A stretch of 64,000 nt of DNA. Source: Albitalea sp966211955 (lineage in GTDB: Bacteria > Pseudomonadota > Gammaproteobacteria > Burkholderiales > Burkholderiaceae_C). Within the stretch, counting starts at the first letter, position 1. Each line of letters begins with the position of its first letter. Under the pieces are notes generated by a model. It did no database searches. It was not told the DNA's origin and saw only the letters and a list, made by a program, of their open reading frames with translations. Positions 8,652 to 17,795 of the stretch are shown here, in pieces. The stretch lies in assembly GCA_966211955.1 (NCBI GenBank), contig CBIHOF010000004.1, positions 186,001-250,000 of the forward strand. Direction: 5' to 3'. Made by a program: the position numbers and the translations under genes.

Positions 8652-9449
8652 TTGCTGAACGACTTCTCTCCCGCCGATGCCGACGCCGTGCGCCCGTACG
8701 TCTACGAAGACGAGCGCACGGTGTCGATGCACTTCGACATGTCCGCCACGCAAAGCCGCATGCGGCGTGCCGACCCCTGCGCGCTCGACCTCGACTACAC
8801 GCGCACGATGATGGCGTGCCTGATGCTCGGGCCGCGTCCCGCGTCGATGCTGATGGTGGGCCTCGGCGGCGGCTCGCTCGCGAAGTACTGGCACCGCTGG
8901 TTGCCGGAGTCCGACGTGACCGTGGTCGAGATCAATCCGCACGTGATCGCCATGCGCGATGAGTTCCTCGTGCCGCGGGACGGCGAGCGCTTTCGCGTTG
9001 TGCGGGGCGATGGCGCCGCGGTGCTCGAATCGACCACGCAGCGACACGACGTGGTGGTCGTGGACGGCTTCAACTACGACGGACAACCCGAAGGCCTGTG
9101 CACGCCGGCGTTCTATGCGAATTGCCTGCGCGCCATCGGCGACACCGGTGTGCTGGTGGTGAACCTGCACGACGAGGAGCCGCAGTGCAGCGGGCTCACC
9201 GCTCGCTTGCGCGCAGTGCTGGGCGACGGGCTCATCCACGTCAACAACGAGTCCGGCGGAAACCGCATCGTTTTCGGCGCCGCGCCAGCGGTGTTGCGCG
9301 AGGCCGCCGAACAGTGGGACGAGCGCTGGGCGGCGCTCGATGAGGCGCACCGCCGCACGCTGGCCCGCTGCGCGGACCGCGTGAGGCGCGCCCTGCAGGG
9401 GTGGCTGGCGTCGCAGGCCGAAGCGGCGGGAGTGGTCGAAGTGGCGTGA
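8652..9449 (+). CDS. Spermidine synthase-like SAM-dependent methyltransferase-fold protein
   Basis: From TTG 8652 (AGGAC just upstream) the gene encodes 265 residues of the SpeE-like Rossmann fold. The nucleotide-binding loop is MVGLGGGSLAKYWHR, the acidic strand end is VTVVEINPHVIAM, and VVVDGFNYDGQPEGLC replaces the usual polyamine-synthase DAF motif. A longer in-frame ORF extends into the preceding gene and is rejected as shadow. Proteins of this class without full polyamine-binding residues are often annotated as spermine/spermidine synthases without proof. An ATG at 8728 is an alternative start. Confidence 0.78.
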   Translation: MLNDFSPADADAVRPYVYEDERTVSMHFDMSATQSRMRRADPCALDLDYTRTMMACLMLGPRPASMLMVGLGGGSLAKYWHRWLPESDVTVVEINPHVIAMRDEFLVPRDGERFRVVRGDGAAVLESTTQRHDVVVVDGFNYDGQPEGLCTPAFYANCLRAIGDTGVLVVNLHDEEPQCSGLTARLRAVLGDGLIHVNNESGGNRIVFGAAPAVLREAAEQWDERWAALDEAHRRTLARCADRVRRALQGWLASQAEAAGVVEVA

Positions 9450-9501
9450 TGGACCTGGTGGCTGCGGACCTGAACGCCCAGGGCAGGCGGGCCGGCGCCC
9501 T

Positions 9502-10389
9502 TCAGCGAAGCGGGCGATGCAGCAGCCGTTCCAGCGTTCGCAGCGGCGAGGTCTCCGGCCGCTGCAGGTCTTCCACGTCGAGGTAGAAGGTCTGCTCCAT
9601 CATGTGCTGTCCGCCCATCGCGGCATGCAGCACCTGGTCGCTGTAGACCACCCAGGTCGTGCCGGGCGCGAAGTCCACGCGGGCCTGCGGGCCGTCCTTC
9701 TGGAACTCGAGGTCGGCCTTGGCGTGGTCGTGCAGCTGCAGCATCACGTGGTCGTATTCGGTGCGGCGGCGCTTGGTGATGCCGATGGTCTTCATCAGCC
9801 ATGCGGAGCCGGGGATCGGTCGGGTGATGGACGGCAGGTAGCGCCGCGCATGCGCGGCGAAGGGCTCGCCGACGCGCCATTCGCGCGGCTTGCCCTCTTC
9901 GTTGACGTTGCAGAACACGCGCAACAGCCGCGTGCCGTGCATCGGGTTCGACGGGAATGCGTCCACGTGCAGCCGCGTGTCGTCCTTGCGCCAGCTCGTC
10001 TGTCGGCCGGCGATGTTGGCCGGCCGGAACGAGGTGTTGCCGCGGCGCAGCTTGCCGCGGTAGTGCGGGAAGAGCCGCAACGCAAAGGCTTCGCTCATCT
10101 CGGCGTAGCGCACGACCATGGCGCGCAGGGCGTCCAGGTCGGCCGCGCTGCCGGCCGCGCCGCGCAAGTCGCCCGCGGGCCAGCGCACCGAGATGTTCTT
10201 TGCCTTGCCATCGGCCCAGCGCTCATCGAGGAAGCGGCGCTCCGCCTCGCTCAGCACGAACGGCAGCCGCGGAAAGCTCAGCACCATGCCGTCCTCGACC
10301 ACCGCCTCGACACCCCGCGTGGCGCCGTCGTCGGCCCAGCTGGTGTCGGGGAACTCGCGGACGATGTCGACGGTTGTGGCGCTCGTCAT
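9502..10389 (-). CDS. kdoO: 3-deoxy-D-manno-oct-2-ulosonic acid (Kdo) hydroxylase family protein
   Basis: About 295 residues. A Fe(II)/2-oxoglutarate oxygenase-like ligand set is visible: RLHVDAFPSNP mid-protein and a distal histidine region QVLHAAMGGQHMMEQTF. This pattern matches the KdoO family of Burkholderia and Yersinia, which hydroxylates the inner Kdo of lipopolysaccharide. ATG 10389 is preferred. TTG 10401, which overlaps the metG stop, gives four extra residues. The gene is adjacent to and downstream of metG, so read-through is possible. The symbol is by family resemblance. Confidence 0.82.
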   Translation of the reverse strand: MTSATTVDIVREFPDTSWADDGATRGVEAVVEDGMVLSFPRLPFVLSEAERRFLDERWADGKAKNISVRWPAGDLRGAAGSAADLDALRAMVVRYAEMSEAFALRLFPHYRGKLRRGNTSFRPANIAGRQTSWRKDDTRLHVDAFPSNPMHGTRLLRVFCNVNEEGKPREWRVGEPFAAHARRYLPSITRPIPGSAWLMKTIGITKRRRTEYDHVMLQLHDHAKADLEFQKDGPQARVDFAPGTTWVVYSDQVLHAAMGGQHMMEQTFYLDVEDLQRPETSPLRTLERLLHRPLR

Positions 10390-10397
10390 CTCGGCCG

Positions 10398-12476
10398 TCA
10401 ACGGATGCGCAGGCCCGGCGTCGCGCCCGGCCAGGGTTCGAGGATGTACAGGCCCGGGTTGGCCTTCTCGTCAGCGTGGCTCGCGGCCAGCACCATGCCT
10501 TCGCTCACGCCGAACTTCATCTTGCGCGGTGCGAGGTTGGCCACCAGCACGGTGAACTTGCCGGCCAGGTCTTCAGGCTTGTAGGCGCTCTTGATGCCGC
10601 TGAAGACATTGCGCGTGCGGCCTTCGCCCACGTCCAGCGTGAGCCGCAGCAGCTTGTCGGAGCCTTCCACATGCTCGGCCTTGACGATCTTCGCGATGCG
10701 CAAGTCGACCTTGCTGAAGTCGCCGATGGCGATGGTTTCGGCGATGTCCTCGCCGCCGGGCAGTTCCGCCTCGCCGTTGGCGCTCTCGACACCGGCCTCG
10801 GCGGCTTGCGGTGCCGGCAGCGCGAACAGCGCCTCGAGCATCTTCGGGTCCACCCGCTGCATCAGGTGCGAGTAGGTGCCGATGGTGTGCTTGCCCATCA
10901 GCACGGCCGCGTCGGCAAACACCAGCGGACCCACGCGCAGGAAGGCTTCGACGTTGGCCGCGAGGGCCGGCAACACCGGCTTGAGGTAGATGGTCAGCAG
11001 GCGGAAGGACTCGATGCACACCGAGCACACCTCGTGCAGCCGCGCGTCCATGCCGTCCTGCTTGGCGAGCTCCCAGGGCTTGTTCTGGTCGACGTATTCG
11101 TTCACTCGGTCGGCCAGCAGCATCACCTCGCGCAATGCCTTGCCGAACTCGCGTTCTTCATACAACCGCTGCACTTCGCCCGACTGCGACATCAGCGTGT
11201 CCAGCAGCTTCGCGCCGTCGGCGGCATGCTCGTCCACCAGCACGCCGTCGAAGCGCTTGGCGAGGAAGCCCGCCGCGCGGCTGGCGATGTTGATGTACTT
11301 GCCCACCAGGTCGCTGTTCACGCGGGCCATGAAGTCGTCGGGCGTGAACTCGATGTCCTCGACCTTCGCATTCAGCTTGGCGGCGATGTAGTAGCGCAGC
11401 CACTCGGCATTCATGCCGAGCTCCAGGTACTTCAGCGGCGAGATGCCGGTGCCGCGGCTCTTGCTCATCTTGTCGCCGCCCAGCGTGATGAAGCCGTGCA
11501 CGTAGATGTGGTTGGGCACCTTGCGGCCGCTGAAGTGCAGCATCGCGGGCCAGAAGAGCGTGTGGAAGGTGATGATGTCCTTGCCGATGATGTGGATCTG
11601 CTCCACCTCGGGGTCGGCCATGTAGGCGTCGAAATCACCGCCGGTCTTCTTGAAATAGTTCTTGAGCGAGGCGAGGTAGCCCACCGGCGCATCGAGCCAG
11701 ACGTAGAAGTACTTGCCCGGTGCGTCCGGAATCTCGATGCCGAAGTAAGGCGCGTCGCGGCTGATGTCCCAGTCGTTGAGCGCCACCTTGCCTTCGTCGT
11801 CGGCGGTGAACCACTCCTTGATCTTGTTGAGCACCTCGGGCTGCAGGCGGCCGGGCATGGCCGTCCATTCGCGCAGGAAGTCGATGCAGCGCTGCGCCGA
11901 GAGCTGGAAGAAGTAGTGGTCGCTGCTCTTGAGCACCGGCGTGGCGCCGGTGAGCGTGGAGTACGGGTTCTTCAGGTCGGTGGGCGAGTACACCGCGCCG
12001 CAGACCTCGCAGTTGTCGCCGTACTGGTCCTTCGAGCCGCACTTGGGGCATTCGCCCTTGATGTAGCGGTCGGGCAGGAACATCGACTTCACCGGGTCGA
12101 AGAACTGCTCGATGTTGCGCTCGGTGATGAGGCCTTCCTTTCGAAGCGCGCGGTAGATGTCCTGCGCGAGCTCGTGGTTCTCGGCGCCGTCGGTGGAATG
12201 CCAGTTGTCGAATCCGATGTGGAAGCCGTCCAGGTACTGCTTGCGCCCGGCGGCAATCTCGGCCACGAACTGCTGGGGCGTCTTGTTGGCCTTCTCGGCG
12301 GCGATCATGATCGGCGCGCCATGGGCGTCGTCCGCGCAGACGAAGTGCACCTGCGAGCCCACCATGCGCTGGTAGCGCACCCAGATGTCGGCCTGGATGT
12401 ATTCCATCATGTGCCCGATGTGGAAGGGTGCATTGGCGTAGGGCAGGGCGGTGGTGACGAAGAGCTTGCGCGTCAT
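10398..12476 (-). CDS. metG: Methionyl-tRNA synthetase
   Basis: The 692-residue class I synthetase charges tRNA-Met in the cytoplasm. HIGH lies at residues 19-22 (PFHIGHMMEY), the zinc-binding knuckle is CPKCGSKDQYGDNCEVCG, and the KMSKS loop is GGDKMSKSRGTG near residue 340. A C-terminal tRNA-binding (EMAP-like) domain starts near FSKVDLRIAKIVKAEHVEGS and ends at the stop. The long ORF runs upstream past ATG 12476 into antisense of apbC; those codons are not part of the gene. Length matches the long bacterial MetG form with the dimerisation domain. Confidence 0.98.
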   Translation of the reverse strand: MTRKLFVTTALPYANAPFHIGHMMEYIQADIWVRYQRMVGSQVHFVCADDAHGAPIMIAAEKANKTPQQFVAEIAAGRKQYLDGFHIGFDNWHSTDGAENHELAQDIYRALRKEGLITERNIEQFFDPVKSMFLPDRYIKGECPKCGSKDQYGDNCEVCGAVYSPTDLKNPYSTLTGATPVLKSSDHYFFQLSAQRCIDFLREWTAMPGRLQPEVLNKIKEWFTADDEGKVALNDWDISRDAPYFGIEIPDAPGKYFYVWLDAPVGYLASLKNYFKKTGGDFDAYMADPEVEQIHIIGKDIITFHTLFWPAMLHFSGRKVPNHIYVHGFITLGGDKMSKSRGTGISPLKYLELGMNAEWLRYYIAAKLNAKVEDIEFTPDDFMARVNSDLVGKYINIASRAAGFLAKRFDGVLVDEHAADGAKLLDTLMSQSGEVQRLYEEREFGKALREVMLLADRVNEYVDQNKPWELAKQDGMDARLHEVCSVCIESFRLLTIYLKPVLPALAANVEAFLRVGPLVFADAAVLMGKHTIGTYSHLMQRVDPKMLEALFALPAPQAAEAGVESANGEAELPGGEDIAETIAIGDFSKVDLRIAKIVKAEHVEGSDKLLRLTLDVGEGRTRNVFSGIKSAYKPEDLAGKFTVLVANLAPRKMKFGVSEGMVLAASHADEKANPGLYILEPWPGATPGLRIR

Positions 12477-12617
12477 GGACGTTTGGTCGGCTGGCGCCGT
12501 GTTGAACCCGGGGGAGACGGCGATTCTAGGCTTCGGGCGCCGGGCATGCCGCACCCCGCAAAGTGCCGCAGGCAAACGCGCTAGACTGGCCCGATTCCCT
12601 CCCAGCCTGCCGCCGTC
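12477..12617. promoter_or_regulatory. Divergent promoter region of metG and apbC
   Basis: These 141 bp must hold promoters for both genes. TAGAAT on the minus strand (12528-12523) is a possible -10 for metG, and TAGACT near 12593 a possible -10 for apbC. Convincing -35 boxes were not found, so individual elements are not called. Confidence 0.35.
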
Positions 12618-13709
12618 ATGTCCCTCACAGAATCCGCGCTGCTCGATGCACTCAAGGCCGTCAACGACCCGAACACCGGCCGTGATTTCGTCACCACCAA
12701 GCAGTTGAAGAACCTGCGCATCGACGGCGGCGATGTCGCCTTCGACGTGGAGCTGGGGTACCCGGCGAAGAGCCAGATCGCGGGCCTGCGCAAGTCGCTG
12801 GTCAGTGCTGCGCGCACCGTGCCGGGCGTGGAGAACGTCAGCGTCAACCTCGCGACGAAGATCATTCCGCACGCCGTGCAGCGGGGCGTGCAGTTGCTGC
12901 CCAATGTGAAGAACATCGTCGCCGTGGCTTCGGGCAAGGGCGGCGTGGGCAAGAGCACCACGGCCGTGAACCTCGCGCTCGCGCTGGCCGCCGAGGGCGC
13001 GACGGTGGGCATCCTCGACGCCGACATCTACGGCCCCAGCCAGCCGATGATGATGGGCATCGAGGGCCGGCCCGAATCTGAAGACGGCAAGACCATGGAG
13101 CCGCTGGAGAACTACGGCGTGCAGGTCATGTCCATCGGCTTCCTGGTCGAGGCCGACAACCCGATGATCTGGCGCGGCCCCATGGCCACGCAGGCGCTGG
13201 AGCAGCTGCTGCGCCAGACCAACTGGGGCGACCTCGACTACCTCATCGTCGACATGCCGCCGGGCACCGGCGACATCCAGCTCACGCTGTCGCAGCGCGT
13301 GCCTTTGACGGGCGCGGTCATCGTCACGACGCCGCAGGACATTGCGCTGCTGGACGCGAAGAAGGGCATCAAGATGTTCGAGAAGGTGGGCGTGCCCATC
13401 CTCGGCATCGTCGAGAACATGGCGGTGCACGTGTGCGAGAAGTGCGGCCACGTCGAGCACATCTTCGGCGAGGAAGGCGGCAAGCGGCTGGCAGCGCAGT
13501 ACGAGATGGACTACCTCGGCGCACTGCCGCTCAATCTCAGCATCCGCGTGCAGGCCGACAGCGGCCGGCCGAGCGTGGTGAGCGACCCGGATGGCGAGAT
13601 CGCCAACCTCTACAAGTCGGTGGCGCGCAGCGTGGCGGTGAAGATCGCACAGCGCGCGAAGGACTTCTCGGCGAAGTTCCCGACGATCAGCATTTCCAAG
13701 GACACCTGA
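12618..13709 (+). CDS. apbC: Mrp/ApbC family iron-sulfur cluster carrier P-loop ATPase
   Basis: The 363-residue protein has an N-terminal MIP18/DUF59-like domain (ALLDALKAVNDPNTGRDFVT) and a ParA-type ATPase with deviant Walker A ASGKGGVGKSTTAVNLA near residues 105-121. The Mrp signature is DYLIVDMPPGTGDIQLTL, and a CEKCGH pair may hold a bridging cluster. ApbC/Mrp proteins load 4Fe-4S clusters onto apoproteins. DUF3305 starts 1 nt after its stop, so it probably leads the transcript that includes Fe-S-rich formate dehydrogenase accessory genes. That is a functionally sensible arrangement. Confidence 0.95.
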   Translation: MSLTESALLDALKAVNDPNTGRDFVTTKQLKNLRIDGGDVAFDVELGYPAKSQIAGLRKSLVSAARTVPGVENVSVNLATKIIPHAVQRGVQLLPNVKNIVAVASGKGGVGKSTTAVNLALALAAEGATVGILDADIYGPSQPMMMGIEGRPESEDGKTMEPLENYGVQVMSIGFLVEADNPMIWRGPMATQALEQLLRQTNWGDLDYLIVDMPPGTGDIQLTLSQRVPLTGAVIVTTPQDIALLDAKKGIKMFEKVGVPILGIVENMAVHVCEKCGHVEHIFGEEGGKRLAAQYEMDYLGALPLNLSIRVQADSGRPSVVSDPDGEIANLYKSVARSVAVKIAQRAKDFSAKFPTISISKDT

Positions 13710-13710
13710 G

Positions 13711-14196
13711 GTGGCGCAAACCGATCGCCCCAGTATCAAGGTGGCGGTGGTGATGGAGCGCGAAGCCCAGCCCAACCGCTGGGAAGACTGGCGCTTTTCG
13801 GTGGTGGACGTGCTGGTGGATGAAGGCGGGCTCGGTGAATCGCGCGTCCTGCGCGACGACGGGCATCGGCGGCAGACGCTGCATGCGGGCTTCGAGCTGG
13901 CGCTGTTCAAGGACGAGGGCGAGGGCTACTACCTCAACCTCACCTCGGGCTCGCCGGTGTGGTTCGTGATGTGGCGGGTGGATGATGCTGATCCGTCGTC
14001 GGCGCACCCGGAGGTGGTGAGCGTGTCGTACAACGAGGCTGGGCGCTGGCTGGACGCGCAGGAGCGGGTGGACAACGTGCCATTGCCGGTGGCGGTTCGG
14101 GAATGGCTTCAGGCCTACACCGATGCTCACTACAAGCCTGAGCCGAAGCAGCGCAAGCGGCCGGCGTCGTTTGTGTCGCCGGGGCAGAGGAAGTAG
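13711..14196 (+). CDS. DUF3305 domain-containing protein
   Basis: This 161-residue cytoplasmic protein matches DUF3305, a family known from formate dehydrogenase loci. Family-like segments are VAVVMEREAQPNRWEDWRF at residue ~11 and GFELALFKDEGEGYYLNLTS mid-protein, and the C-terminus is basic. It starts at GTG 13711, one base after the apbC stop, and the DUF3306 gene follows after 3 bp. No catalytic motif is visible. Its role in FDH maturation is inferred only from conserved gene order. Confidence 0.8.
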   Translation: MAQTDRPSIKVAVVMEREAQPNRWEDWRFSVVDVLVDEGGLGESRVLRDDGHRRQTLHAGFELALFKDEGEGYYLNLTSGSPVWFVMWRVDDADPSSAHPEVVSVSYNEAGRWLDAQERVDNVPLPVAVREWLQAYTDAHYKPEPKQRKRPASFVSPGQRK

Positions 14197-14199
14197 GCG

Positions 14200-15063
14200 A
14201 TGAGCGGCGATGGGTTTCTGTCGCGGTGGGCGAGGCGCAAGGCGCTGGTGCGGCAAGGGGTGGAGGTGGAGGCCGATGCCCCTCACCCCGGCCCTCTCCC
14301 CAGAGGGGCGAGGGAGCAAGCGCCTCGGGGCGCGGGTTTGGATCTGCCGGTTGGACAAGCGCTTGATCCCCTCGCGGACCAGCGATCACCTCTGCCCGCC
14401 GAACGAAGCGCTGCCACTGCCTCACCGTGCAACGTAGAGCCCGAAGCGCTTGCTCCCTCGCCCCTCTGGGGAGACGGCCGGGGTGAGGGGCATGGGCCTC
14501 TGCCTCCACCCGCCACCTCCCCCAAGACCCTTGCCGACGTCGCCGCCGTCACCCCCGACGCCGACTTCACCCCCTTCCTCTCCCCGCAGGTCCAGGAGCA
14601 CGTCAAGCGCGCCGCGCTGAAAAAGCTCTTCGCCGATCCGCACTTCAACCTGATGGACGGCCTGGACACCTACATCGACGACTATTCCAAGCCCGACCCC
14701 ATCCCCGAATCAATGCTTCGCCGCATGGCGCAATCCGAGGCGCTGGGGCTTTTCGACGACGCCGAGGAATCCGCCCGCAGCCAGGAGCAGAACGCTTGGG
14801 TGCCTGGCGCCGACCCATCGGGCGACGCTGTGAGCCTTGACGCCGCGCAACCTGATCTCGAAGTGGAAACGCCCGGCGCCGATGCGCAGGCCGCACCGGC
14901 CAGCCCCGACCCCGAGGCATCCCCCGATGGCGTGGCAATGGCCGACCTGCCACAGTCCCTCACGGCTTCACCAGCAGTACCCCCCCATGAAGACCCTGAT
15001 CTGCGACTGCAACAAGACCATGCCGCTGGACGCAGCGGCCCTCGCGAAGGCGCTGCCGGCTGA
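14200..15063 (+). CDS. DUF3306 domain-containing protein carrying an in-frame repeat insertion
   Basis: The 287-residue protein has the DUF3306 start FLSRWARRKALVRQG and the core LADVAAVTPDADFTPFLSP, then FADPHFNLMDGLDTYIDDY and SKPDPIPESMLRRMAQ. Between them, residues ~25-100 are encoded by a 228-bp inverted-repeat element that keeps the frame, so the proline-rich linker is abnormally long (APHPGPLPRGAREQ ... LAPSPLWGDGRGEGHGP). The 3' end overlaps the next gene by 77 bp. The family is associated with formate dehydrogenase clusters and its biochemical role is unknown. Confidence 0.8.
   Translation: MSGDGFLSRWARRKALVRQGVEVEADAPHPGPLPRGAREQAPRGAGLDLPVGQALDPLADQRSPLPAERSAATASPCNVEPEALAPSPLWGDGRGEGHGPLPPPATSPKTLADVAAVTPDADFTPFLSPQVQEHVKRAALKKLFADPHFNLMDGLDTYIDDYSKPDPIPESMLRRMAQSEALGLFDDAEESARSQEQNAWVPGADPSGDAVSLDAAQPDLEVETPGADAQAAPASPDPEASPDGVAMADLPQSLTASPAVPPHEDPDLRLQQDHAAGRSGPREGAAG
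14271..14498. repeat. REPIN-like element: 59-bp inverted repeat pair within the DUF3306 gene
   Basis: The left arm 14271-14329 and right arm 14440-14498 are reverse complements at 56 of 59 positions, separated by 110 bp. Each arm contains its own smaller palindrome (TCTCCCCAGAGGGG). Total length is 228 bp, exactly 76 codons with no stop in the host frame. The structure resembles REP doublets (REPINs), which are mobilised by RAYT transposases; no such gene is in the window. A diverged single unit is at 5640-5676. Confidence 0.85.
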
Positions 15064-17107
15064 CGCTGCCGACGGCCTGCAGACGCTGCACAGCACCCTG
15101 TGCCGCCGGGAGGCCGGCGCCTTCCAGCGCGCGGCCAAGAGCGGCGATGACCTCGTCGTCGCCTGCACGCAGGAAAGCCGCCTCTTCCTCGAACTCAACG
15201 CACAGACCGAAGGCGCGCCCTCGGTGAACGAGCGGCCGATCCGCTTCGTCAACATCCGCGAGACGGGTGGCTGGTCCAAGGACGCCAAGCTCGCGACGCC
15301 CAAGATCGCCGCGCTGCTGGCCATGGCTCAGTTGCCCGACCCGCAGCCCGTGCCCACCGTGAGCTACCGCAGTGCCGGCAAGCTGCTCGTCATCGGCGAT
15401 GCGGACCGTGCCTCGCGCGCCGCGGCGCTCTTGTCCGATGCCTTGGACGTGACCCTGCTGCTCACCCGCACCGGCGGCGCCGTGCCGCAGCCGCGCGAGT
15501 TGCCGGTGCATTCCGGCACGCTGGAAGGCATCAGCGGCTGGCTGGGCGATTTCGAGGTGAGCTGGCGCGAGGGCAATCCCATCGACCTCGACCTGTGCAC
15601 GCGCTGCAATGCCTGCGTGCAGGCCTGCCCGGACAATGCCATCGGTCTCGATTACCAGGTGGACCTCGCGAAATGCGGCCAGCACCGTGACTGCGTCCGC
15701 GTGTGCGAGGCAGCCGGTGCCATCGACTTCTCGCGCACGCCGCTCACCACGAGCGAACGCTTCGACCTCGTGCTCGACCTGCAGCCCACGCCGAGCATCG
15801 CCCTTCACCAACCGCCGCAGGGCTACCTGCATGCGCCCGACGACACCGCGCTCCTGGAAGCGGCCCTGCAGATGCGCGGCCTCGTCGGCGAATTCGAGAA
15901 GCCGAAGTTCTTCCAGTACAAGGCGAAGATCTGCGCCCACAGCCGCAACGAACGCGTGGGCTGCAGCGCGTGCATCGACGTGTGTTCGGCGCGCGCCATC
16001 TCAAGCGATGCGACAGGCTCGGGCGGCATCGTCGTCGAGCCGCACCTGTGTGTGGGCTGCGGTGCCTGCACCACCGTGTGCCCGAGCGGTGCGCTCGGCT
16101 ACGCCACGCCGCGCACCGATGAACAAGGCCAGCGCATCCGCACGCTCCTTTCCACCTACCGCCGCGCCGGCGGCCGCGATGCCGTGCTGCTGTTGCACAG
16201 CCAGGGCGCGGGTGCAGCGCTCATCGGCGAGCTCGGCCGGCTGGCACGCATCGATGACGGCGTGCACGGCGTGCCAGCCCGCGTGCTGCCGCTGGCGCTG
16301 TGGCACACCGCCTCGGTGGGCATGGACCTGTGGCTCGCCGCGCTGGCCTTCGGTGCCTCGCAGGTGTGGGTGCTGACGACCGAGGAGGAGGCACCCGACT
16401 ATCGGCGTGCACTTGCCGGGCAGATGCAGGTCGCGCAGGCGATCCTGCACGGCCTGGGTGTCGATGGCGAACACCTGCAACTTGTCGACGCGCGCACTGC
16501 GCGGCAGCTCGACGCCGCATTGAAGCGACCCGCCGCGCAGGCGGTGGCGCAAGCGGCCACCTTCAGCGTGCAGGCCGACAAGCGCGCGACGCTGGACCTG
16601 GCCATCGACCACCTGATGCAGCAGGCGCCGCAACGGCCCGACGTGATCGACTTGCCCGTCGCCGGCAGCCCCTTCGGCAGCCTCACGGTCAACACCGACC
16701 GCTGCACCATGTGCCTGAGCTGCGTCGGCGCCTGCCCCGAATCCGCATTGGCCGACAACCCCGAACGGCCGCAGCTGCGCTTCATCGAGAAGAACTGCGT
16801 GCAGTGCGGCCTGTGCGCCGTCACCTGCCCGGAAGACGCCATCACGCTGCAGCCGCGGCTGCTCCTGGCCGATGAAGGCAAGGCACGCAAGCAGCCGCGC
16901 GTGCTGCACGAGGTCGAGCCTTACCGCTGCATCCGCTGCGCCAAGCCTTTCGGCACGCTGAAGGCCATCGAGGCCATGATGACCCGCCTCGCCGGCCACG
17001 CGATGTTCCAGGGCGAAGCCGCCAACCGCTTGCGCATGTGCAGCGACTGCCGGGTGATCGACATGCACACGCGCGCCGACGAAGTTCGCATCACGGACAT
17101 CCGCTGA
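14987..17107 (+). CDS. Polyferredoxin-like 4Fe-4S protein of the formate dehydrogenase locus
   Basis: The 706-residue protein is unusually long for a ferredoxin. It has cysteine sets CTRCNACVQACP, CGQHRDCVRVC, CSACIDVC, CVGCGACTTVCP, CTMCLSCVGACP and CVQCGLCAVTCP, plus a late C-x2-C (CIRCAKPFG) and CSDC. The N-terminus MKTLICDCNKTMPLD holds two more cysteines. It lacks a signal peptide, so it should be cytoplasmic and probably carries electrons or helps cluster assembly for FDH. ATG 14987 overlaps the DUF3306 end. Proteins of this layout recur beside DUF3305/3306 in Betaproteobacteria; the precise role is unproven. Confidence 0.85.
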   Translation: MKTLICDCNKTMPLDAAALAKALPADAADGLQTLHSTLCRREAGAFQRAAKSGDDLVVACTQESRLFLELNAQTEGAPSVNERPIRFVNIRETGGWSKDAKLATPKIAALLAMAQLPDPQPVPTVSYRSAGKLLVIGDADRASRAAALLSDALDVTLLLTRTGGAVPQPRELPVHSGTLEGISGWLGDFEVSWREGNPIDLDLCTRCNACVQACPDNAIGLDYQVDLAKCGQHRDCVRVCEAAGAIDFSRTPLTTSERFDLVLDLQPTPSIALHQPPQGYLHAPDDTALLEAALQMRGLVGEFEKPKFFQYKAKICAHSRNERVGCSACIDVCSARAISSDATGSGGIVVEPHLCVGCGACTTVCPSGALGYATPRTDEQGQRIRTLLSTYRRAGGRDAVLLLHSQGAGAALIGELGRLARIDDGVHGVPARVLPLALWHTASVGMDLWLAALAFGASQVWVLTTEEEAPDYRRALAGQMQVAQAILHGLGVDGEHLQLVDARTARQLDAALKRPAAQAVAQAATFSVQADKRATLDLAIDHLMQQAPQRPDVIDLPVAGSPFGSLTVNTDRCTMCLSCVGACPESALADNPERPQLRFIEKNCVQCGLCAVTCPEDAITLQPRLLLADEGKARKQPRVLHEVEPYRCIRCAKPFGTLKAIEAMMTRLAGHAMFQGEAANRLRMCSDCRVIDMHTRADEVRITDIR

Positions 17108-17116
17108 GGGCATCCG

Positions 17117-17752
17117 ATGAAGGACGGCTTCCCCGAACTCCCCTTGCGCCTGTCCACCCCCGACGACAGCGACGAACTCGCCCGCGCCGAGGTCTACGGC
17201 CTGCTCGCGCAGCTCTTCTACACCGCACCCGACCCAGCGTTGTACGAGCAGCTGCGCGTCGCGCCCACCGAGGCGCCCGCGCAAGGCGGCTTCCTCGAGG
17301 CGAGCTGGATGGAACTCGTCGCCGCCTCGCGCCGCCGCAGCCGCGAAGAAGCCGCGCAGGAGTACGACGCGCTCTTCGGCGGCATTGGCAAGCCCGAGGT
17401 CTTTCTCTACGGCTCCCACCACATCGCCGGTGCCTTGAGCGAGAAGCCACTGGTGGTCTTGCGCGACAGCCTGCGCGCGCTGGGCCTGGCCCGTGCCCAT
17501 GGCGTGAACGAAACCGAAGACCACATCGCCTATTTGTGCGAAGTGATGCGCTATCTCATCGCCGGCGACGACGCGAGCGTGAGCAACCTCGCCAGCCAGC
17601 AGCGCTTCTTCAACGAGCACCTGCGTGGCTGGGTGGATGCGATGCTCGACCAGATCGCAGCGCACCCGGCGGCGGATTTCTACCGTGCGTTGGCCGCTTT
17701 CGCGAAGGATTTCTTCGCGGTCGAGGGGCAGGGATTCGACATGCTTGAGTGA
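17117..17752 (+). CDS. TorD/DmsD family molybdoenzyme chaperone
   Basis: The 211-residue all-helical cytoplasmic protein has the TorD-like features ARAEVYGLLAQLFYTAPD, EYDALFGGIGKPEVFLYGSH and the late FNEHLRGWVDAMLDQI. These chaperones bind the twin-arginine signal of a molybdoenzyme and help cofactor insertion before export. The client here is almost certainly the formate dehydrogenase catalytic subunit encoded from 19136. It starts 9 bp after the polyferredoxin gene. A reversed lipoprotein gene separates it from the structural genes. Confidence 0.88.
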   Translation: MKDGFPELPLRLSTPDDSDELARAEVYGLLAQLFYTAPDPALYEQLRVAPTEAPAQGGFLEASWMELVAASRRRSREEAAQEYDALFGGIGKPEVFLYGSHHIAGALSEKPLVVLRDSLRALGLARAHGVNETEDHIAYLCEVMRYLIAGDDASVSNLASQQRFFNEHLRGWVDAMLDQIAAHPAADFYRALAAFAKDFFAVEGQGFDMLE

Positions 17753-17795
17753 TGTTCGGTTGGCAAGAGAACCGGCCGCTTGCCATGTGCCGCAA

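Noticed and set aside
9957..12584. Long plus-strand ORF (875 codons)
   Set aside because: It is antisense to metG, which has all synthetase motifs, and its translation is Arg/Ala/His-rich shadow sequence.
12477..13910. N-terminal extension of the metG ORF
   Set aside because: The frame stays open upstream but is antisense to apbC. MetG homology begins at ATG 12476.
14200..14500. DUF3306 inverted repeat as a rho-independent terminator
   Set aside because: The arms are far apart, no T-run follows, and the region is inside an open reading frame with downstream genes coupled.
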